Positions 43,924 through 53,300 of a stretch of 64,000 nt of DNA are shown here, in pieces. The DNA comes from Streptomyces griseicoloratus (GTDB lineage: Bacteria > Actinomycetota > Actinomycetes > Streptomycetales > Streptomycetaceae). The notes under the pieces are model-generated. The model saw only the letters and a list, made by a program, of their open reading frames with translations, made no database searches and was not told the DNA's origin. Every line of letters begins with the position of its first letter. The first letter of the stretch is position 1. Position numbers and translations under genes: made by a program. The DNA lies in NCBI RefSeq assembly GCF_014534645.1, contig NZ_JACVQF010000178.1, positions 1 to 64,000 on the forward strand. Reading direction: 5' to 3'.

Positions 43924-45309
43924 ATGGGATCCGGAGCCGGGCTCACGCTCGTCGGCTTCCTGCGTGGCGCTTCCATGAACGTGTACGCGGACGAGCAGCA
44001 TGCATCGACCTCGAGTGCCCTGCCGCGGCCGCACCGGCGTCCCCGTCGCGTGGCCATGCTCTCCGTGCACACGTCTCCGCTGCACCAGCCCGGCACCGGT
44101 GACGCCGGCGGGATGAACGTCTACATCCTGGAGCTCGCGCAGCGCCTCGCCGCGATCGGCATCGAGGTGGAGATCTTCACTCGCGCCACCACGGCCGCCC
44201 TCCCGCCCACCGTGGAACTGGTCCCCGGTGTCCTGGTCCGACACATCGACGCGGGACCCTACGAGGGTCTGGCCAAGGAGGATCTGCCGACGCAGCTGTG
44301 CGCATTCACGCACGGCGTGATGCGGACCTGGGCCGGGCACCGTCCCGGCCACTACGACCTGGTGCACTCGCACTACTGGCTCTCCGGCCACGTCGGTCGG
44401 CTCACCGCCCGGCGCTGGGGCGTTCCCCTGGTGCACACCATGCACACCATGGCCAAGGTCAAGAACGCCAACCTGGCCGAGGGTGACACCCCGGAGCCCG
44501 CCGCCCGGGTCGTGGGCGAGAGCCGGATCGTCGCCGCCGCGGACCGGCTGATCGCCAACACCCGCAAGGAAGCAGGGGAGTTGGTCCGTCACTACGACGC
44601 CGACAGCGGCCGGGTCGGCGTGGTCCACCCCGGCGTCGATCTGGAGCGTTTCCGGCCCGACCCGTCCGGCGTCGAAGCCGGCCGGCCCGCGGCCCGCGCC
44701 CGCCTCGGCCTGCCCCAGGACGCGCTCATCCCCTTGTTCGTGGGCCGTATACAGCCCTTGAAGGCGCCGGACGTCCTGCTGTTCGCGGTGGCCCGGCTGC
44801 TGGAGGAACGGCCCTGGCTCCGTGAGCGCATCACGGTCCCGGTCGTGGGCGGGCCGAGCGGCAGCGGCCTGGCGAAGCCCGACGGGCTGCAGAAGCTGGC
44901 GGCCCAGCTGGGCATCGGCGACGTCGTGCGGTTCCGGCCGCCGGTGGGCCATGCGCAGCTCGCCGACTGGTACCGCGCCGCCTCGGTTCTCGTCATGCCG
45001 TCCCACAGCGAGTCCTTCGGCCTGGTGGCCGTCGAGGCACAGGCCTGCGGCACCCCGGTGATCGCGGCAGAGGTCGGCGGTCTGCCGGTGGCGGTACGAG
45101 ACGGGACGAGCGGCCTGCTCGTGCCAGGGCACGACCCGGTGGACTACGCACGGGCGTTGGGTGCTTTCGCCGACGACCCGGCGCTCTCCGTCCGGATGGG
45201 GGAGGCCGCCGCCCGGCACGCCCGCACCTTCGGCTGGGACACGGCCGCCGCGGCGACGGCGGACGTCTACGCGGAGGCGATGCGCGAACGTCGTACGCCG
45301 TCGTCGTAG
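43924..45309 (+). CDS. mshA: MshA-type D-inositol-3-phosphate glycosyltransferase
   Basis: The 461-residue GT4 enzyme has the MshA opening [20 protein letters not shown], then [30 protein letters not shown]-like [48 protein letters not shown] and [20 protein letters not shown]. MshA makes the first mycothiol intermediate from UDP-GlcNAc and inositol 3-phosphate. It follows sdaA by four bases. A copy in this locus would raise mycothiol for the two formaldehyde dehydrogenases; whether it is the only chromosomal mshA cannot be told. ATG 43975 is an alternative start. Confidence 0.87.
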   Translation: MGSGAGLTLVGFLRGASMNVYADEQHASTSSALPRPHRRPRRVAMLSVHTSPLHQPGTGDAGGMNVYILELAQRLAAIGIEVEIFTRATTAALPPTVELVPGVLVRHIDAGPYEGLAKEDLPTQLCAFTHGVMRTWAGHRPGHYDLVHSHYWLSGHVGRLTARRWGVPLVHTMHTMAKVKNANLAEGDTPEPAARVVGESRIVAAADRLIANTRKEAGELVRHYDADSGRVGVVHPGVDLERFRPDPSGVEAGRPAARARLGLPQDALIPLFVGRIQPLKAPDVLLFAVARLLEERPWLRERITVPVVGGPSGSGLAKPDGLQKLAAQLGIGDVVRFRPPVGHAQLADWYRAASVLVMPSHSESFGLVAVEAQACGTPVIAAEVGGLPVAVRDGTSGLLVPGHDPVDYARALGAFADDPALSVRMGEAAARHARTFGWDTAAAATADVYAEAMRERRTPSS

Positions 45310-45342
45310 CCGGACATCCCCATAACGATGGGTGTACGGGGC

Positions 45343-45406
45343 TTGACCTATCGGGGCCGACAGGGAAACTCTGTTGCACATCGAGCTTTCAGTTGCGTGT
45401 TGCGCA
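45343..45406 (+). promoter_or_regulatory. GTTGCG-box promoter of the BCCT transporter
   Basis: TTGACC (45343-45348) is followed by three boxes: GTTGCACA (45373-45380), GTTGCGTG (45392-45399) and GTTGCGCA (45399-45406). Confidence 0.6.
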
Positions 45407-45487
45407 TCCCCGTGAGCAGGCCCGCGGACAGGGGACTTCCCCTCTCTTCCGCCTCCTCTTCCCATGCCCCCTTCCGGAAGGCCTCTG

Positions 45488-47110
45488 ATGAGTACCCCTA
45501 CGACGAAGAAGCCGGGTCCGGCCCCGACGCGGCTCGATCCGGCGGTCCTGTACATCTCCGTGACGCTGTCCGCCCTCTTCGTGGCGTGGGGAGTGTTCTT
45601 CACCGACAATCTCGCCGCGGTGGCAGAGGCGACGCTGGGGCGGATCATCGAGAACTTCGGCTGGCTCTTCGTCCTGTCCAGTTCCGGATTCGTCCTCCTG
45701 GCGGTCGTGCTGGCGTTCAGCCGGTTCGGCCGCATCCGGCTCGGCAAGGACGGCGACCGTCCGGAATTCAGCACCGCCTCATGGGTGGCGATGATGTTCA
45801 GCGCCGGCATGGGCATCGGCCTCATGTTCTACGGCGCGAGCGAGCCGCTGATGCACATGGCGAGCCCGCCGCCCGGCACCGCCGAGGCGGGCACGGCCGA
45901 CGCGGCCCGCGTGGCGCTGGAGTACTCGTACTTCCACTGGGCGATCCACCCGTGGGCGATGTACGCCGTCGCCGGTCTCGCGCTCGCCTACTTCGGATTC
46001 CGCAAGAGCGGCAACAGCCTGATCTCCTCCGCCTTCCGGCCGCTGCTCGGCGACCGGGTGGACGGGCCGCTGGGCAAGTCCATCGACATCCTGGCCATCT
46101 TCGCCACCCTCTTCGGCTCCGCCGTCTCGCTCGGGCTCGGCGCGCTGCAGATCAACAGCGGCCTGAACGAACTCTGGGGGATCGCGAACTCCACCGCCCT
46201 GGCTGTCGTGATCATCGCGGTGCTCACCGTCCTGTTCGTCGTCTCCGCCCTCTCCGGGGTGCACCGCGGCATCCAGTGGCTGAGCAACGGCAACATGATC
46301 CTGGCCGCCGTCCTGCTTCTGTTCGTCTTCGTCGTCGGGCCCACGGTGTTCATCCTGAACAGCCAGACCCAGGCGCTGGGTGGCTACCTCGCCTCGCTTC
46401 CCGAGATGAGCTTCATGACGGGTGCCTTCGGCGGCGGCGAATGGCTCTCCGGCTGGACGGTCTTCTACTGGGCGTGGTGGATCTCCTGGACGCCGTTCGT
46501 GGGCACGTTCATCGCGCGGATCTCCCGCGGTCGTACGATCCGGCAGTTCATCATCGGTGTGATCATCGCGCCGAGCGTGGTGAGTGTCGTGTGGTTCGCG
46601 ATCCTCGGCGGTACCGCGCTGAACCAGCAGATGCACGGCGGCGGGCTGTCCGCGGCGGTCGCAGAGGGCGAGGAAGCGGGCCTGTTCGCCACCTTGCAGA
46701 CACTGCCCTGGTTCACCATCACCTCCGTCGTGGTGATCATCCTGGTCGGCCTGTTCTTCGTGAGCGGCGCCGACGCGGCCTCCGTCGTGCTGGGCATGCT
46801 CTCCTGCCGGGGCAGCATGACCCCCACTCGCCCCGTCGTGGTCCTCTGGGGCGCGTTGACCGGCCTGGTCGCGGCCGTCCTGCTGCTGGCGGGCGGATTG
46901 GAGGCGGTCAAGCAGGTCGCCATCATCGCCGCGTTCCCGTTCCTCTTCGTGATGATCGGCCTGTGTGTCTCCCTGGTGAAGGCGCTGCGCGCCGAGCCGA
47001 GGGACGAACGGTCCCCCGACGGTTGCGTCACCGCCGCCGTCGGTGGCGCACACACGTCGGACAACGGTGCGCGGCCGGCCGAGGTGGCGGATCCCCGGAT
47101 CACCGGCTGA
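45488..47110 (+). CDS. BCCT-family choline/betaine transporter
   Basis: The 540-residue membrane protein with twelve helices carries the BCCT signatures MMFSAGMGIGLMFYGASEPL, YSYFHWAIHPWAMYAVAGLA and YWAWWISWTPFVGTFIARIS followed by RGRTIRQF. It imports quaternary amines (betaine, choline, carnitine) with Na+ or H+. Here it probably brings in glycine betaine for the demethylation pathway downstream. The C-terminal tail is short, without the long regulatory extension of osmosensing BetP. ATG 45488 is preceded by GGAAGG. Confidence 0.92.
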   Translation: MSTPTTKKPGPAPTRLDPAVLYISVTLSALFVAWGVFFTDNLAAVAEATLGRIIENFGWLFVLSSSGFVLLAVVLAFSRFGRIRLGKDGDRPEFSTASWVAMMFSAGMGIGLMFYGASEPLMHMASPPPGTAEAGTADAARVALEYSYFHWAIHPWAMYAVAGLALAYFGFRKSGNSLISSAFRPLLGDRVDGPLGKSIDILAIFATLFGSAVSLGLGALQINSGLNELWGIANSTALAVVIIAVLTVLFVVSALSGVHRGIQWLSNGNMILAAVLLLFVFVVGPTVFILNSQTQALGGYLASLPEMSFMTGAFGGGEWLSGWTVFYWAWWISWTPFVGTFIARISRGRTIRQFIIGVIIAPSVVSVVWFAILGGTALNQQMHGGGLSAAVAEGEEAGLFATLQTLPWFTITSVVVIILVGLFFVSGADAASVVLGMLSCRGSMTPTRPVVVLWGALTGLVAAVLLLAGGLEAVKQVAIIAAFPFLFVMIGLCVSLVKALRAEPRDERSPDGCVTAAVGGAHTSDNGARPAEVADPRITG

Positions 47111-47164
47111 GCCGCAGAACCGGTCGGCTGCCGGCTCCTGGCTCACCCGGTGGCAGTCGGCCTC

Positions 47165-47209
47165 TTGACCTCGCACCTTCCCTTCCACGATGCTCGGTTG
47201 CGTATAGCG
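47165..47209 (+). promoter_or_regulatory. GTTGCG-box promoter of the ADH2-MBL pair
   Basis: TTGACC (47165-47170), 17 bases and CGATGC give a promoter, with GTTGCGTATAGCG at 47197-47209 and an inverse GCAACGC at 47228-47234. Confidence 0.6.
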
Positions 47210-47264
47210 GTGCGTGTATCGGATTAAGCAACGCATGATGAGAGTTCCCGCCAGAGGAGTAACC

Positions 47265-48350
47265 ATGGCTCACGAGGTTCGTGCCGTCGTCGCCCGCGAG
47301 AAGGGGGCCCCGGTCTCCGTCGAGACGATCGTCGTCCCCGACCCCGGTCCGGGTGAGGCGCTCGTCGCGATCGAGGCGTGCGGCGTCTGCCACACCGACC
47401 TCCACTACCGGGAGGGCGGCATCAACGACGAGTTCCCCTTCCTGCTCGGGCACGAGGCGGCGGGCCGCGTCGAGGCCGTAGGAGAGGGTGTCACCGGTGT
47501 CGAGCCGGGTGACTTCGTCATCCTGAACTGGCGTGCCGTCTGCGGTGAGTGCAGGGCGTGCAGCAAGGGCAAGCCCTGGTACTGCTTCGCCACCCACAAC
47601 GCGAAGCAGCCGATGACACTGCTCGACGGCACACCGCTCTCGCCCGCGCTCGGCATCGGTGCCTTCGCCGAGAAGACGCTGGTCGCGGCGGGGCAGTGCA
47701 CCAAGGTCGACCCGGCGGCCCCGGCGACCGCCGCCGGCCTGCTCGGATGCGGCGTCATGGCGGGCTTCGGCGCGGCCGTGAACACCGGAGCCGTCGGCCG
47801 AGGGGACTCGGTCGCCGTCATCGGCTGCGGCGGGGTCGGCATGGCCGCTGTCGCGGGGGCTAGGCTCGCCGGCGCCGCGAAGGTCATCGCCGTCGACGTC
47901 GACCCGCGCAAGCTCGAGCGGGCCACGGGCATGGGCGCCACGCACGTGGTCGACGGCAGGGCGACGGACGTCGTGGAAGCCGTGCGCGAGCTGACCGGCG
48001 GCCACGGCGCGGACGTCGTCGTCGACGCCGTCGGCCGGCCCGAGACGTACAAGCAGGCCTTCTACGCCCGCGACCTGGCCGGCACGGTCGTCCTGGTCGG
48101 CGTGCCCACCCCTGAGATGACCGTGGAGCTGCCACTGCTCGACGTCTTCGGGCGCGGTGGCTCGCTGAAGTCCAGCTGGTACGGCGACTGCCTGCCCTCC
48201 CGCGACTTCCCGGCCCTCATCGACCTGTACCTGGCGGGGCGTTTCGACCTGGACGCGTTCGTCACCGAGACCATCGGACTCGGCGACGTGGAGAAGGCGT
48301 TCGAGAAGATGCACCGCGGTGACGTCCTGCGCTCGGTGGTGGTGCTCTGA
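47265..48350 (+). CDS. S-(hydroxymethyl)mycothiol dehydrogenase-like zinc ADH, copy 2
   Basis: The 361-residue enzyme is close to copy 1 but canonical: [15 protein letters not shown] with the zinc Cys, [11 protein letters not shown], a regular [15 protein letters not shown] structural-zinc loop, and [15 protein letters not shown]. It should oxidise formaldehyde bound to mycothiol, the detoxification step for the C1 released by oxidative demethylation. GAGGAG precedes ATG 47265. Its stop overlaps the MBL start (TGATG), so the two products are made together. Confidence 0.88.
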   Translation: MAHEVRAVVAREKGAPVSVETIVVPDPGPGEALVAIEACGVCHTDLHYREGGINDEFPFLLGHEAAGRVEAVGEGVTGVEPGDFVILNWRAVCGECRACSKGKPWYCFATHNAKQPMTLLDGTPLSPALGIGAFAEKTLVAAGQCTKVDPAAPATAAGLLGCGVMAGFGAAVNTGAVGRGDSVAVIGCGGVGMAAVAGARLAGAAKVIAVDVDPRKLERATGMGATHVVDGRATDVVEAVRELTGGHGADVVVDAVGRPETYKQAFYARDLAGTVVLVGVPTPEMTVELPLLDVFGRGGSLKSSWYGDCLPSRDFPALIDLYLAGRFDLDAFVTETIGLGDVEKAFEKMHRGDVLRSVVVL

Positions 48351-48985
48351 TGGCCGGTACCGTCCGTATCGAACACCTCGTCACCAGCGGCACGTTCAGC
48401 CTCGACGGCGGCACCTGGGAGGTCGACAACAACGTCTGGATCGTCGGTGACGACGACGAGGCCGTCGTCATCGACGCGGCACACGACGCCGACGCCGTCC
48501 TGGAGGCCCTCGGTGACCGCCGGCTGTCGGCCATCGTGTGCACGCACGCCCACGACGACCATGTGAACGCCGCACCGGCCCTCTCGGACGCCACCGGAGC
48601 CCCCGTCCTCCTGCACCCCGACGACCAGGTGCTGTGGGAGCTGGCGCACCCCAACCGGCGGCCCGGCGGCGCGCTCGCCGACGGCGACGAGCTCAAGGTG
48701 GCCGGTATCGGTCTGCAGGTGCTCCACACGCCCGGACACGCTCCGGGCGCCGTGTGCCTGTACGCACCGGAACTGGGAGCCCTGTTCAGCGGTGACACGC
48801 TGTTCGCCGGCGGGCCCGGCGCGACCGGGCGCTCGTACAGCGACTTCGGTGTGATCATCACCTCGATCCGTGACCGGCTGCTGGCGCTGCCGGGGGAGAC
48901 GGTCGTCCACACCGGACACGGCGAGAAGACCGGCATCGCCGCGGAGGCGCCGCACCTTGCGGAGTGGGTGGCCCGCGGCTGGTGA
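48350..48985 (+). CDS. MBL-fold hydrolase coupled to the formaldehyde dehydrogenase
   Basis: The 211-residue glyoxalase II-type metallohydrolase has THAHDDHVNAA (metal motif HxHxDH), HTPGHAPGAVCLY, FSGDTLFAGGPG and HTGHGEKT. Adjacency and overlap with the mycothiol-dependent ADH suggest hydrolysis of S-formylmycothiol (or a related thioester) to formate, an inference common for this gene pair in actinomycetes. It is cytosolic. Confidence 0.85.
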   Translation: MAGTVRIEHLVTSGTFSLDGGTWEVDNNVWIVGDDDEAVVIDAAHDADAVLEALGDRRLSAIVCTHAHDDHVNAAPALSDATGAPVLLHPDDQVLWELAHPNRRPGGALADGDELKVAGIGLQVLHTPGHAPGAVCLYAPELGALFSGDTLFAGGPGATGRSYSDFGVIITSIRDRLLALPGETVVHTGHGEKTGIAAEAPHLAEWVARGW

Positions 48986-49112
48986 CGCGGCCTCGGCCCT
49001 GCCCCGTCGGGGCGATCGACTGCCACCGCGTTCCCCTCGGACGGCACCCGCAGCCGAGCGCCCCGACCCGGCCCCCAACACCCCCGAGCCACCTTTCACT
49101 GGACGAACCACC

Positions 49113-50159
49113 GTGTACGACATCGCCCCGCTGGCCCGCTTCGGCGGGCTCGTCGCCACCGACCTGCGCGAGGTGACCAGCGATCCCACGGCCCTGGACT
49201 CCTCCGGCTTCTGGGCGGTCGTCGCGGACTTCGAAGGCCGCCTGGTCTGCGCCCGGTTCGGTGAGGTGCGCCGTGAGCCGCCGCCCGCGCCGGTGACCGC
49301 GGCCTGGCGCGGCCCGGCCGCCGGCGACTGGACCTCTTCACTGGACCGCGCCGCCTACATGGCGGGCGTGCAACGCATCCGCGAGCACATCGCGGCCGGC
49401 GAGGTCTACCAGGCCAATCTCTGCCGGGTGCTGTCCGCACCGCTGCCCGACCCTGCCGCCGCCGACGTCGACGCGCTCGGCGCGCTGCTCGCCCGCGGCA
49501 ATCCCGCGCCGTACGCCGGTACGGTCCGGCTCCCCGCGCACGGCGTCGAGGTGGCCACCGCCTCGCCCGAGCTCTTCCTGCGCCGTAGGGGCCGCATCGT
49601 CGAGTCCGGGCCGATCAAGGGCACCGGGCGCACGGCGGCCGACCTGCTGGAGAAGGACCACGCCGAGAACGTGATGATCGTGGACCTGGTCCGCAACGAC
49701 CTGGGGCGGGTCTGCGCCACCGGAACCGTGACCGTCCCTGCCCTGTGCGCCGTCGAGGAACACCCCGGCCTGGTGCATCTCGTCTCGACCGTGCGCGGCG
49801 AGCTGGCGGACGGCGCCGGGTGGCCCGCGCTGCTGGCCGGAACGTTCCCGCCGGGCTCCGTCACCGGCGCGCCCAAGTCCAGCGCGCTGCGCGTCATCGA
49901 CACCCTGGAGACCGTGCCCCGCGGCCCGTACTGCGGTGGCATCGGCTGGGTCGACGCCGACCGGGGGATCGGTGAACTGGCCGTGGGCATCCGCACGTTC
50001 TGGATCGACCGTGCCGCCTGGTCAGGCCCGTTGCTGCGCTTCGGCACGGGCGCCGGCATCACCTGGGGATCCGACCCGGAGCGGGAGTGGGACGAGACGG
50101 AGCTCAAGGCCTCCCGGCTGCTGGCGCTCGCCTCTTCGAGGCCGTACAGCACGCGCTGA
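49113..50159 (+). CDS. pabB: Aminodeoxychorismate synthase component I-like protein
   Basis: The 348-residue chorismate-binding protein starts VYDIAPLARFGGLVATDLRE and has SSLDRAAYMAGVQRIREHIA, GEVYQANLCRVLSAPL, ESGPIKGTGRTAADLLEKDH, FPPGSVTGAPKSSAL and GIGWVDADRGIGELAVGIRT. With a glutaminase partner it makes the precursor of p-aminobenzoate for folate. Neither PabA nor PabC is adjacent. Its position between C1 genes, together with folP at 51908, suggests local boosting of tetrahydrofolate supply. GTG 49113 has a weak ribosome site. Confidence 0.85.
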   Translation: MYDIAPLARFGGLVATDLREVTSDPTALDSSGFWAVVADFEGRLVCARFGEVRREPPPAPVTAAWRGPAAGDWTSSLDRAAYMAGVQRIREHIAAGEVYQANLCRVLSAPLPDPAAADVDALGALLARGNPAPYAGTVRLPAHGVEVATASPELFLRRRGRIVESGPIKGTGRTAADLLEKDHAENVMIVDLVRNDLGRVCATGTVTVPALCAVEEHPGLVHLVSTVRGELADGAGWPALLAGTFPPGSVTGAPKSSALRVIDTLETVPRGPYCGGIGWVDADRGIGELAVGIRTFWIDRAAWSGPLLRFGTGAGITWGSDPEREWDETELKASRLLALASSRPYSTR

Positions 50160-50268
50160 CGGCGCCGTTCCACGGTGCCCGCGGTCCGACGGCGGTCGCG
50201 CCCGCACGGCCTTTCCCGGCCCCGTTCCCTTCTGTGTGCGCCCCAACGGTTACGCGCTCACCCGCGCC

Positions 50269-50315
50269 TTGACAGGGGCTCCGGGCCGCCCGCAAACTCG
50301 TTGCGTCAATCGCAA
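50269..50315 (+). promoter_or_regulatory. GTTGCG-box promoter of the first Rieske/reductase pair
   Basis: TTGACA (50269-50274) with CAAACT about 18 bases on is followed by GTTGCGTCAATCGCAA (50300-50315), which contains the perfect palindrome TTGCG-N5-CGCAA. Confidence 0.65.
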
Positions 50316-50343
50316 TCAGTTTCTCTATATGCAACGAGGTGTC

Positions 50344-50709
50344 ATGGTGATTCCCGCGTGCCGTCTCGACGATCTGCCGCGAGGCGAGTCCCACCGGCTC
50401 GAGACCGACCCGCCTGTCGCGGTGTTCCACACCGAGGACGGCGAGATCTACGCCATCGACGACACCTGCACCCATCAGGACGCCTCGCTCGCCGACGGCT
50501 GGCTGGAGGGCTGCTGGGTCGAATGCCCGCTGCACGCCTCGAAGTTCGACCTCCGCACCGGAGGTGCGGACGCCCCTCCGGCCAGACTCCCGGTGCGCAC
50601 CCATGAGGTCGTCATCGAGGACGGCGTGATCCACGTGGTGCTGTCCGACGCCCCGCCGAACCTGCCGCCCTCCTGCACGGCCGCCCGTCTGATCGGAGGC
50701 TCCGCGTGA
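50344..50709 (+). CDS. Rieske [2Fe-2S] ferredoxin, copy 1
   Basis: The 121-residue protein has both cluster motifs: C42-x-H44 (CTHQDASLADGWLEG) and C61-x2-H64 (CPLHASKFDLRTG). This is the small ferredoxin type that passes electrons to a non-heme iron oxygenase (BphA3/HcaC-like). It overlaps the FAD reductase gene downstream (ATGA-type overlap), forming an NADH-to-oxygenase electron chain. No oxygenase subunit lies beside it. GAGGT precedes ATG 50344. Confidence 0.9.
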   Translation: MVIPACRLDDLPRGESHRLETDPPVAVFHTEDGEIYAIDDTCTHQDASLADGWLEGCWVECPLHASKFDLRTGGADAPPARLPVRTHEVVIEDGVIHVVLSDAPPNLPPSCTAARLIGGSA

Positions 50710-51911
50710 AGACCGTGGCGATCGTGGGCGCCTCCCTCGCCGGACTGTCCGCCGCCCGCTCGCTGCGCGTGCAGGGCTACGACGGTCGCCTCCTCGTCAT
50801 CGGTGACGAATCCCACCGTCCCTACGACAGGCCGCCGTTGTCGAAGGAGTTCCTCACCGGTGCCGTCTCCGAGGCCGAACTCGCCCTTGAGACGGACGGC
50901 GAGGACCTCGGTGCCGAATGGATTCTCGGCGCACGAGCAGTCGGCCTGGGAACCCGGGACCGCACCGTGCGACTCGCCGACGACAGGGAGGTGCGCGCGG
51001 ACGGCGTCGTGATCGCCACGGGAGCCACCGCACGGACCCTGCCCGGCAGCGACGGGCTCGCCGGCGTGCACGTGGTGCGCACACTCGACGACGCCCGGGC
51101 CCTGCGCGACGATCTGGCGCTGGGTGGGCGGCTGATGGTCGTCGGCGGCGGCTTCGTCGGTGCCGAAGTGGCCTCCACGGCTCGCGGAATGGGCCTGGAC
51201 GTGACGTTGGTCGTGGCCGGCCCCACACCGCTCTCCGGTGTGCTCGGCCCGGACATGGCGGCGGCCGTCTCCCTGCTGCACGGCGATCACGGCGTCCGCC
51301 TGCTGTGCGGGACCGGCGTGCGAGGGGTGACGGGCGGGCCGGCCGACGGCTCGGGTACGGACCGGGGCAGGGTGACGGCCGTCCTCCTCGACGACGGCCG
51401 CAGTATCCCGGCCGACATCGTCGTCGCGGGAATCGGCGCGACTCCCTGCACCGGCTGGCTCGAAGGCAGCGGCGTCGCGCTCGACAACGGGGTTCGCTGC
51501 GGCACCGACGGCACCACGAGTGTGCCGGGCGTCGTCGCGGTCGGCGACTGTGCCGCCTGGTACGACCCGGCTCTCACCGACCACCGCCGCATCGAGCACT
51601 GGACCGGCGCCAAGGAGCGCCCGGCGACGGCAGTGGCCGCCCTGCTCTCCGGTGGCACCGCCCCGTTCGCCCCGCCCCGCCCGCCGTACTTCTGGTCCGA
51701 CCAGTACGGTGTGCGGATCCAGTTCGCCGGGCATGCCGCACAGGCCGACAGCGTGACGGTGGAGGACGGTGACCCGGCCGACCGGAGTTTCCTCGCGGTC
51801 TACCGGCGTGCCGGACATCCGGTCGCCGTCCTGGGCGTGGACCGGACCAAGGTGTTCACGCGCTGGCGTCGGCAGCTGGCCACCGCCGCGGCCCAGGCCG
51901 GAGTCGCATGA
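50706..51911 (+). CDS. Ferredoxin reductase (FAD/NAD), copy 1
   Basis: The 401-residue protein has the FAD motif VAIVGASLAGLSAARSL (4-20), RPYDRPPLSKEFL, the NAD motif MVVGGGFVGAEVAS and the FAD-closing GVVAVGDCAAW, ending with the reductase C-domain (PYFWSDQYGVRIQFAGHA). It reduces the Rieske ferredoxin encoded just upstream. It overlaps folP by four bases. Confidence 0.92.
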   Translation: MKTVAIVGASLAGLSAARSLRVQGYDGRLLVIGDESHRPYDRPPLSKEFLTGAVSEAELALETDGEDLGAEWILGARAVGLGTRDRTVRLADDREVRADGVVIATGATARTLPGSDGLAGVHVVRTLDDARALRDDLALGGRLMVVGGGFVGAEVASTARGMGLDVTLVVAGPTPLSGVLGPDMAAAVSLLHGDHGVRLLCGTGVRGVTGGPADGSGTDRGRVTAVLLDDGRSIPADIVVAGIGATPCTGWLEGSGVALDNGVRCGTDGTTSVPGVVAVGDCAAWYDPALTDHRRIEHWTGAKERPATAVAALLSGGTAPFAPPRPPYFWSDQYGVRIQFAGHAAQADSVTVEDGDPADRSFLAVYRRAGHPVAVLGVDRTKVFTRWRRQLATAAAQAGVA

Positions 51912-52819
51912 GCACCGCCACCCGGACGGGCGGGGGAGTCCCCGCGCTGTACCCGCGCGGGCTTCCCGGGCGCGACCGGACCCTGGTCATGGGCATCGTG
52001 AACGTCACGCCGGACTCGTTCTCCGACGGCGGGCGGTGGTCCGATCCGCGACGGGCCGTCGCGCACGGCCTCGCGCTGATCGACGAGGGCGCGGACATCC
52101 TGGACGTGGGCGGCGAGTCGACCCGTCCCGGGGCCGTGCGCCCGCCGGTCGAGGAGGAGCTGCGGCGCGTGCTGCCCGTCGTCCGGGAACTCGCCGCCAC
52201 CGGTGTGCCCGTCAGCGTCGACACCATGCGGGCCGAGGTCGCCGCGCGCGCCGTCGAGGCCGGTGCGACGCTGGTCAACGACGTCTCGGGCGGGCTCGCC
52301 GATCCCGCGATGCTGCCGCTGGTGGCACAGGCCGGGACACCGTACGTGGCCATGCACTGGCGCGGGCACTCCGCCGGCATGCAGGCGAACGCCGTGTACG
52401 GCGACGTCGTCGCCGAGGTGGTCGACGAGCTGCGGCTGCGGGCCGAAGCGGCGCTGCACGCCGGCATCCCGCCGGACCGCCTGATCCTCGACCCGGGGCT
52501 CGGGTTCGCCAAACGCGCCGATCACAACTGGCAGCTGCTGGCCCGGCTCGGGGAGGTGGTCGCGCTCGGCCAGCCGGTTCTCGTGGGAGCGGCGCGGAAG
52601 TCCTTTCTCGGTCATCTGCTGGCGGACCCCTCGACGGGCCTGCCCCGTCCGGCGCCGCTGCGGGACGCTGCCACGTCCGCGGTGTCCGTCCTGGCGGCCG
52701 CCCAGGGGGCCTGGTGCGTCCGTGTGCACGACGTCGCCTCGACGTCGGACGCGGTGCGCGTGACGGCCCGTTGGGGCCTGGAGGCCGCGGCAGCGGCGAT
52801 GCGGATGCCGCTGCTGTGA
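51908..52819 (+). CDS. folP: Dihydropteroate synthase
   Basis: The 303-residue enzyme shows VMGIVNVTPDSFSDGG, DVGGESTRPGAVRPP, SVDTMRAEVAARAVEAGATL, LILDPGLGFAKRADHNW and GAARKSFLG. It condenses pterin pyrophosphate with p-aminobenzoate to dihydropteroate. It is translationally coupled to the ferredoxin reductase, an unusual partner that supports co-regulation with the C1 locus and not with housekeeping folate genes. About 25 N-terminal residues precede the core. Confidence 0.93.
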   Translation: MSTATRTGGGVPALYPRGLPGRDRTLVMGIVNVTPDSFSDGGRWSDPRRAVAHGLALIDEGADILDVGGESTRPGAVRPPVEEELRRVLPVVRELAATGVPVSVDTMRAEVAARAVEAGATLVNDVSGGLADPAMLPLVAQAGTPYVAMHWRGHSAGMQANAVYGDVVAEVVDELRLRAEAALHAGIPPDRLILDPGLGFAKRADHNWQLLARLGEVVALGQPVLVGAARKSFLGHLLADPSTGLPRPAPLRDAATSAVSVLAAAQGAWCVRVHDVASTSDAVRVTARWGLEAAAAAMRMPLL

Positions 52820-52860
52820 AGGCCCTCGGACGCAGCCGTCGTACGGGCCCTCCGGACTCC

Positions 52861-52908
52861 TTGACAGGGGTTTGCGGCCGCCCTCACACTGGCGTTGCGT
52901 CAATCGCA
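52861..52908 (+). promoter_or_regulatory. GTTGCG-box promoter of the second Rieske/reductase pair
   Basis: TTGACA (52861-52866), CACACT (52885-52890) and GTTGCGTCAATCGCA (52894-52908) repeat the arrangement at 50269-50315 almost base for base. Confidence 0.65.
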
Positions 52909-52937
52909 CTCCGTTTCGTTATACGCACCGAGGTGTC

Positions 52938-53300
52938 ATGATGATTCCCGCGTGCCGTCTCGCGGATCTTCCCCGAGGCGAGGCTCACCGGCTCGACATC
53001 GATCCGCCGGTTTCGGTCTTCCACACCGACGACGGCGAGATCTTCGCCATCGACGACACCTGCACCCATCAGGACGCCTCGCTCGCCGACGGCTGGCTGG
53101 AGGGCTGCGAGGTGGAATGCCCGCTCCACGCATCGAAGTTCGACCTCCGGACCGGAGCCGTCGACGCTCCGCCGGCCAAGCTCCCCGTCCGCACGCACGA
53201 GGTCGTCGTCCAGGACGGCATGATCTACGTCAAGCCGTCCACGGAGGCCCCCAACCTGCCGCCCTGCATCGCGGCCAGGCTCGCCGGCGGTCCCGCATGA
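52938..53300 (+). CDS. Rieske [2Fe-2S] ferredoxin, copy 2
   Basis: The 120-residue protein is close to copy 1, with C42/H44 and C61/H64 intact (DDTCTHQDASLADGWLEGC, VECPLHASKFDLRTG). The main differences are in the C-terminal quarter (YVKPSTEAPNLPPCIAARLA). It overlaps the second reductase by ATGA. The promoter, ribosome site (GAGGT) and gene order repeat those of copy 1, so the whole promoter-ferredoxin-reductase unit was duplicated. Confidence 0.9.
   Translation: MMIPACRLADLPRGEAHRLDIDPPVSVFHTDDGEIFAIDDTCTHQDASLADGWLEGCEVECPLHASKFDLRTGAVDAPPAKLPVRTHEVVVQDGMIYVKPSTEAPNLPPCIAARLAGGPA

Noticed and set aside
43906-45825. A 639-codon open frame on the minus strand
   Set aside because: It is a shadow of the MshA and BCCT genes, with no recognisable domain.
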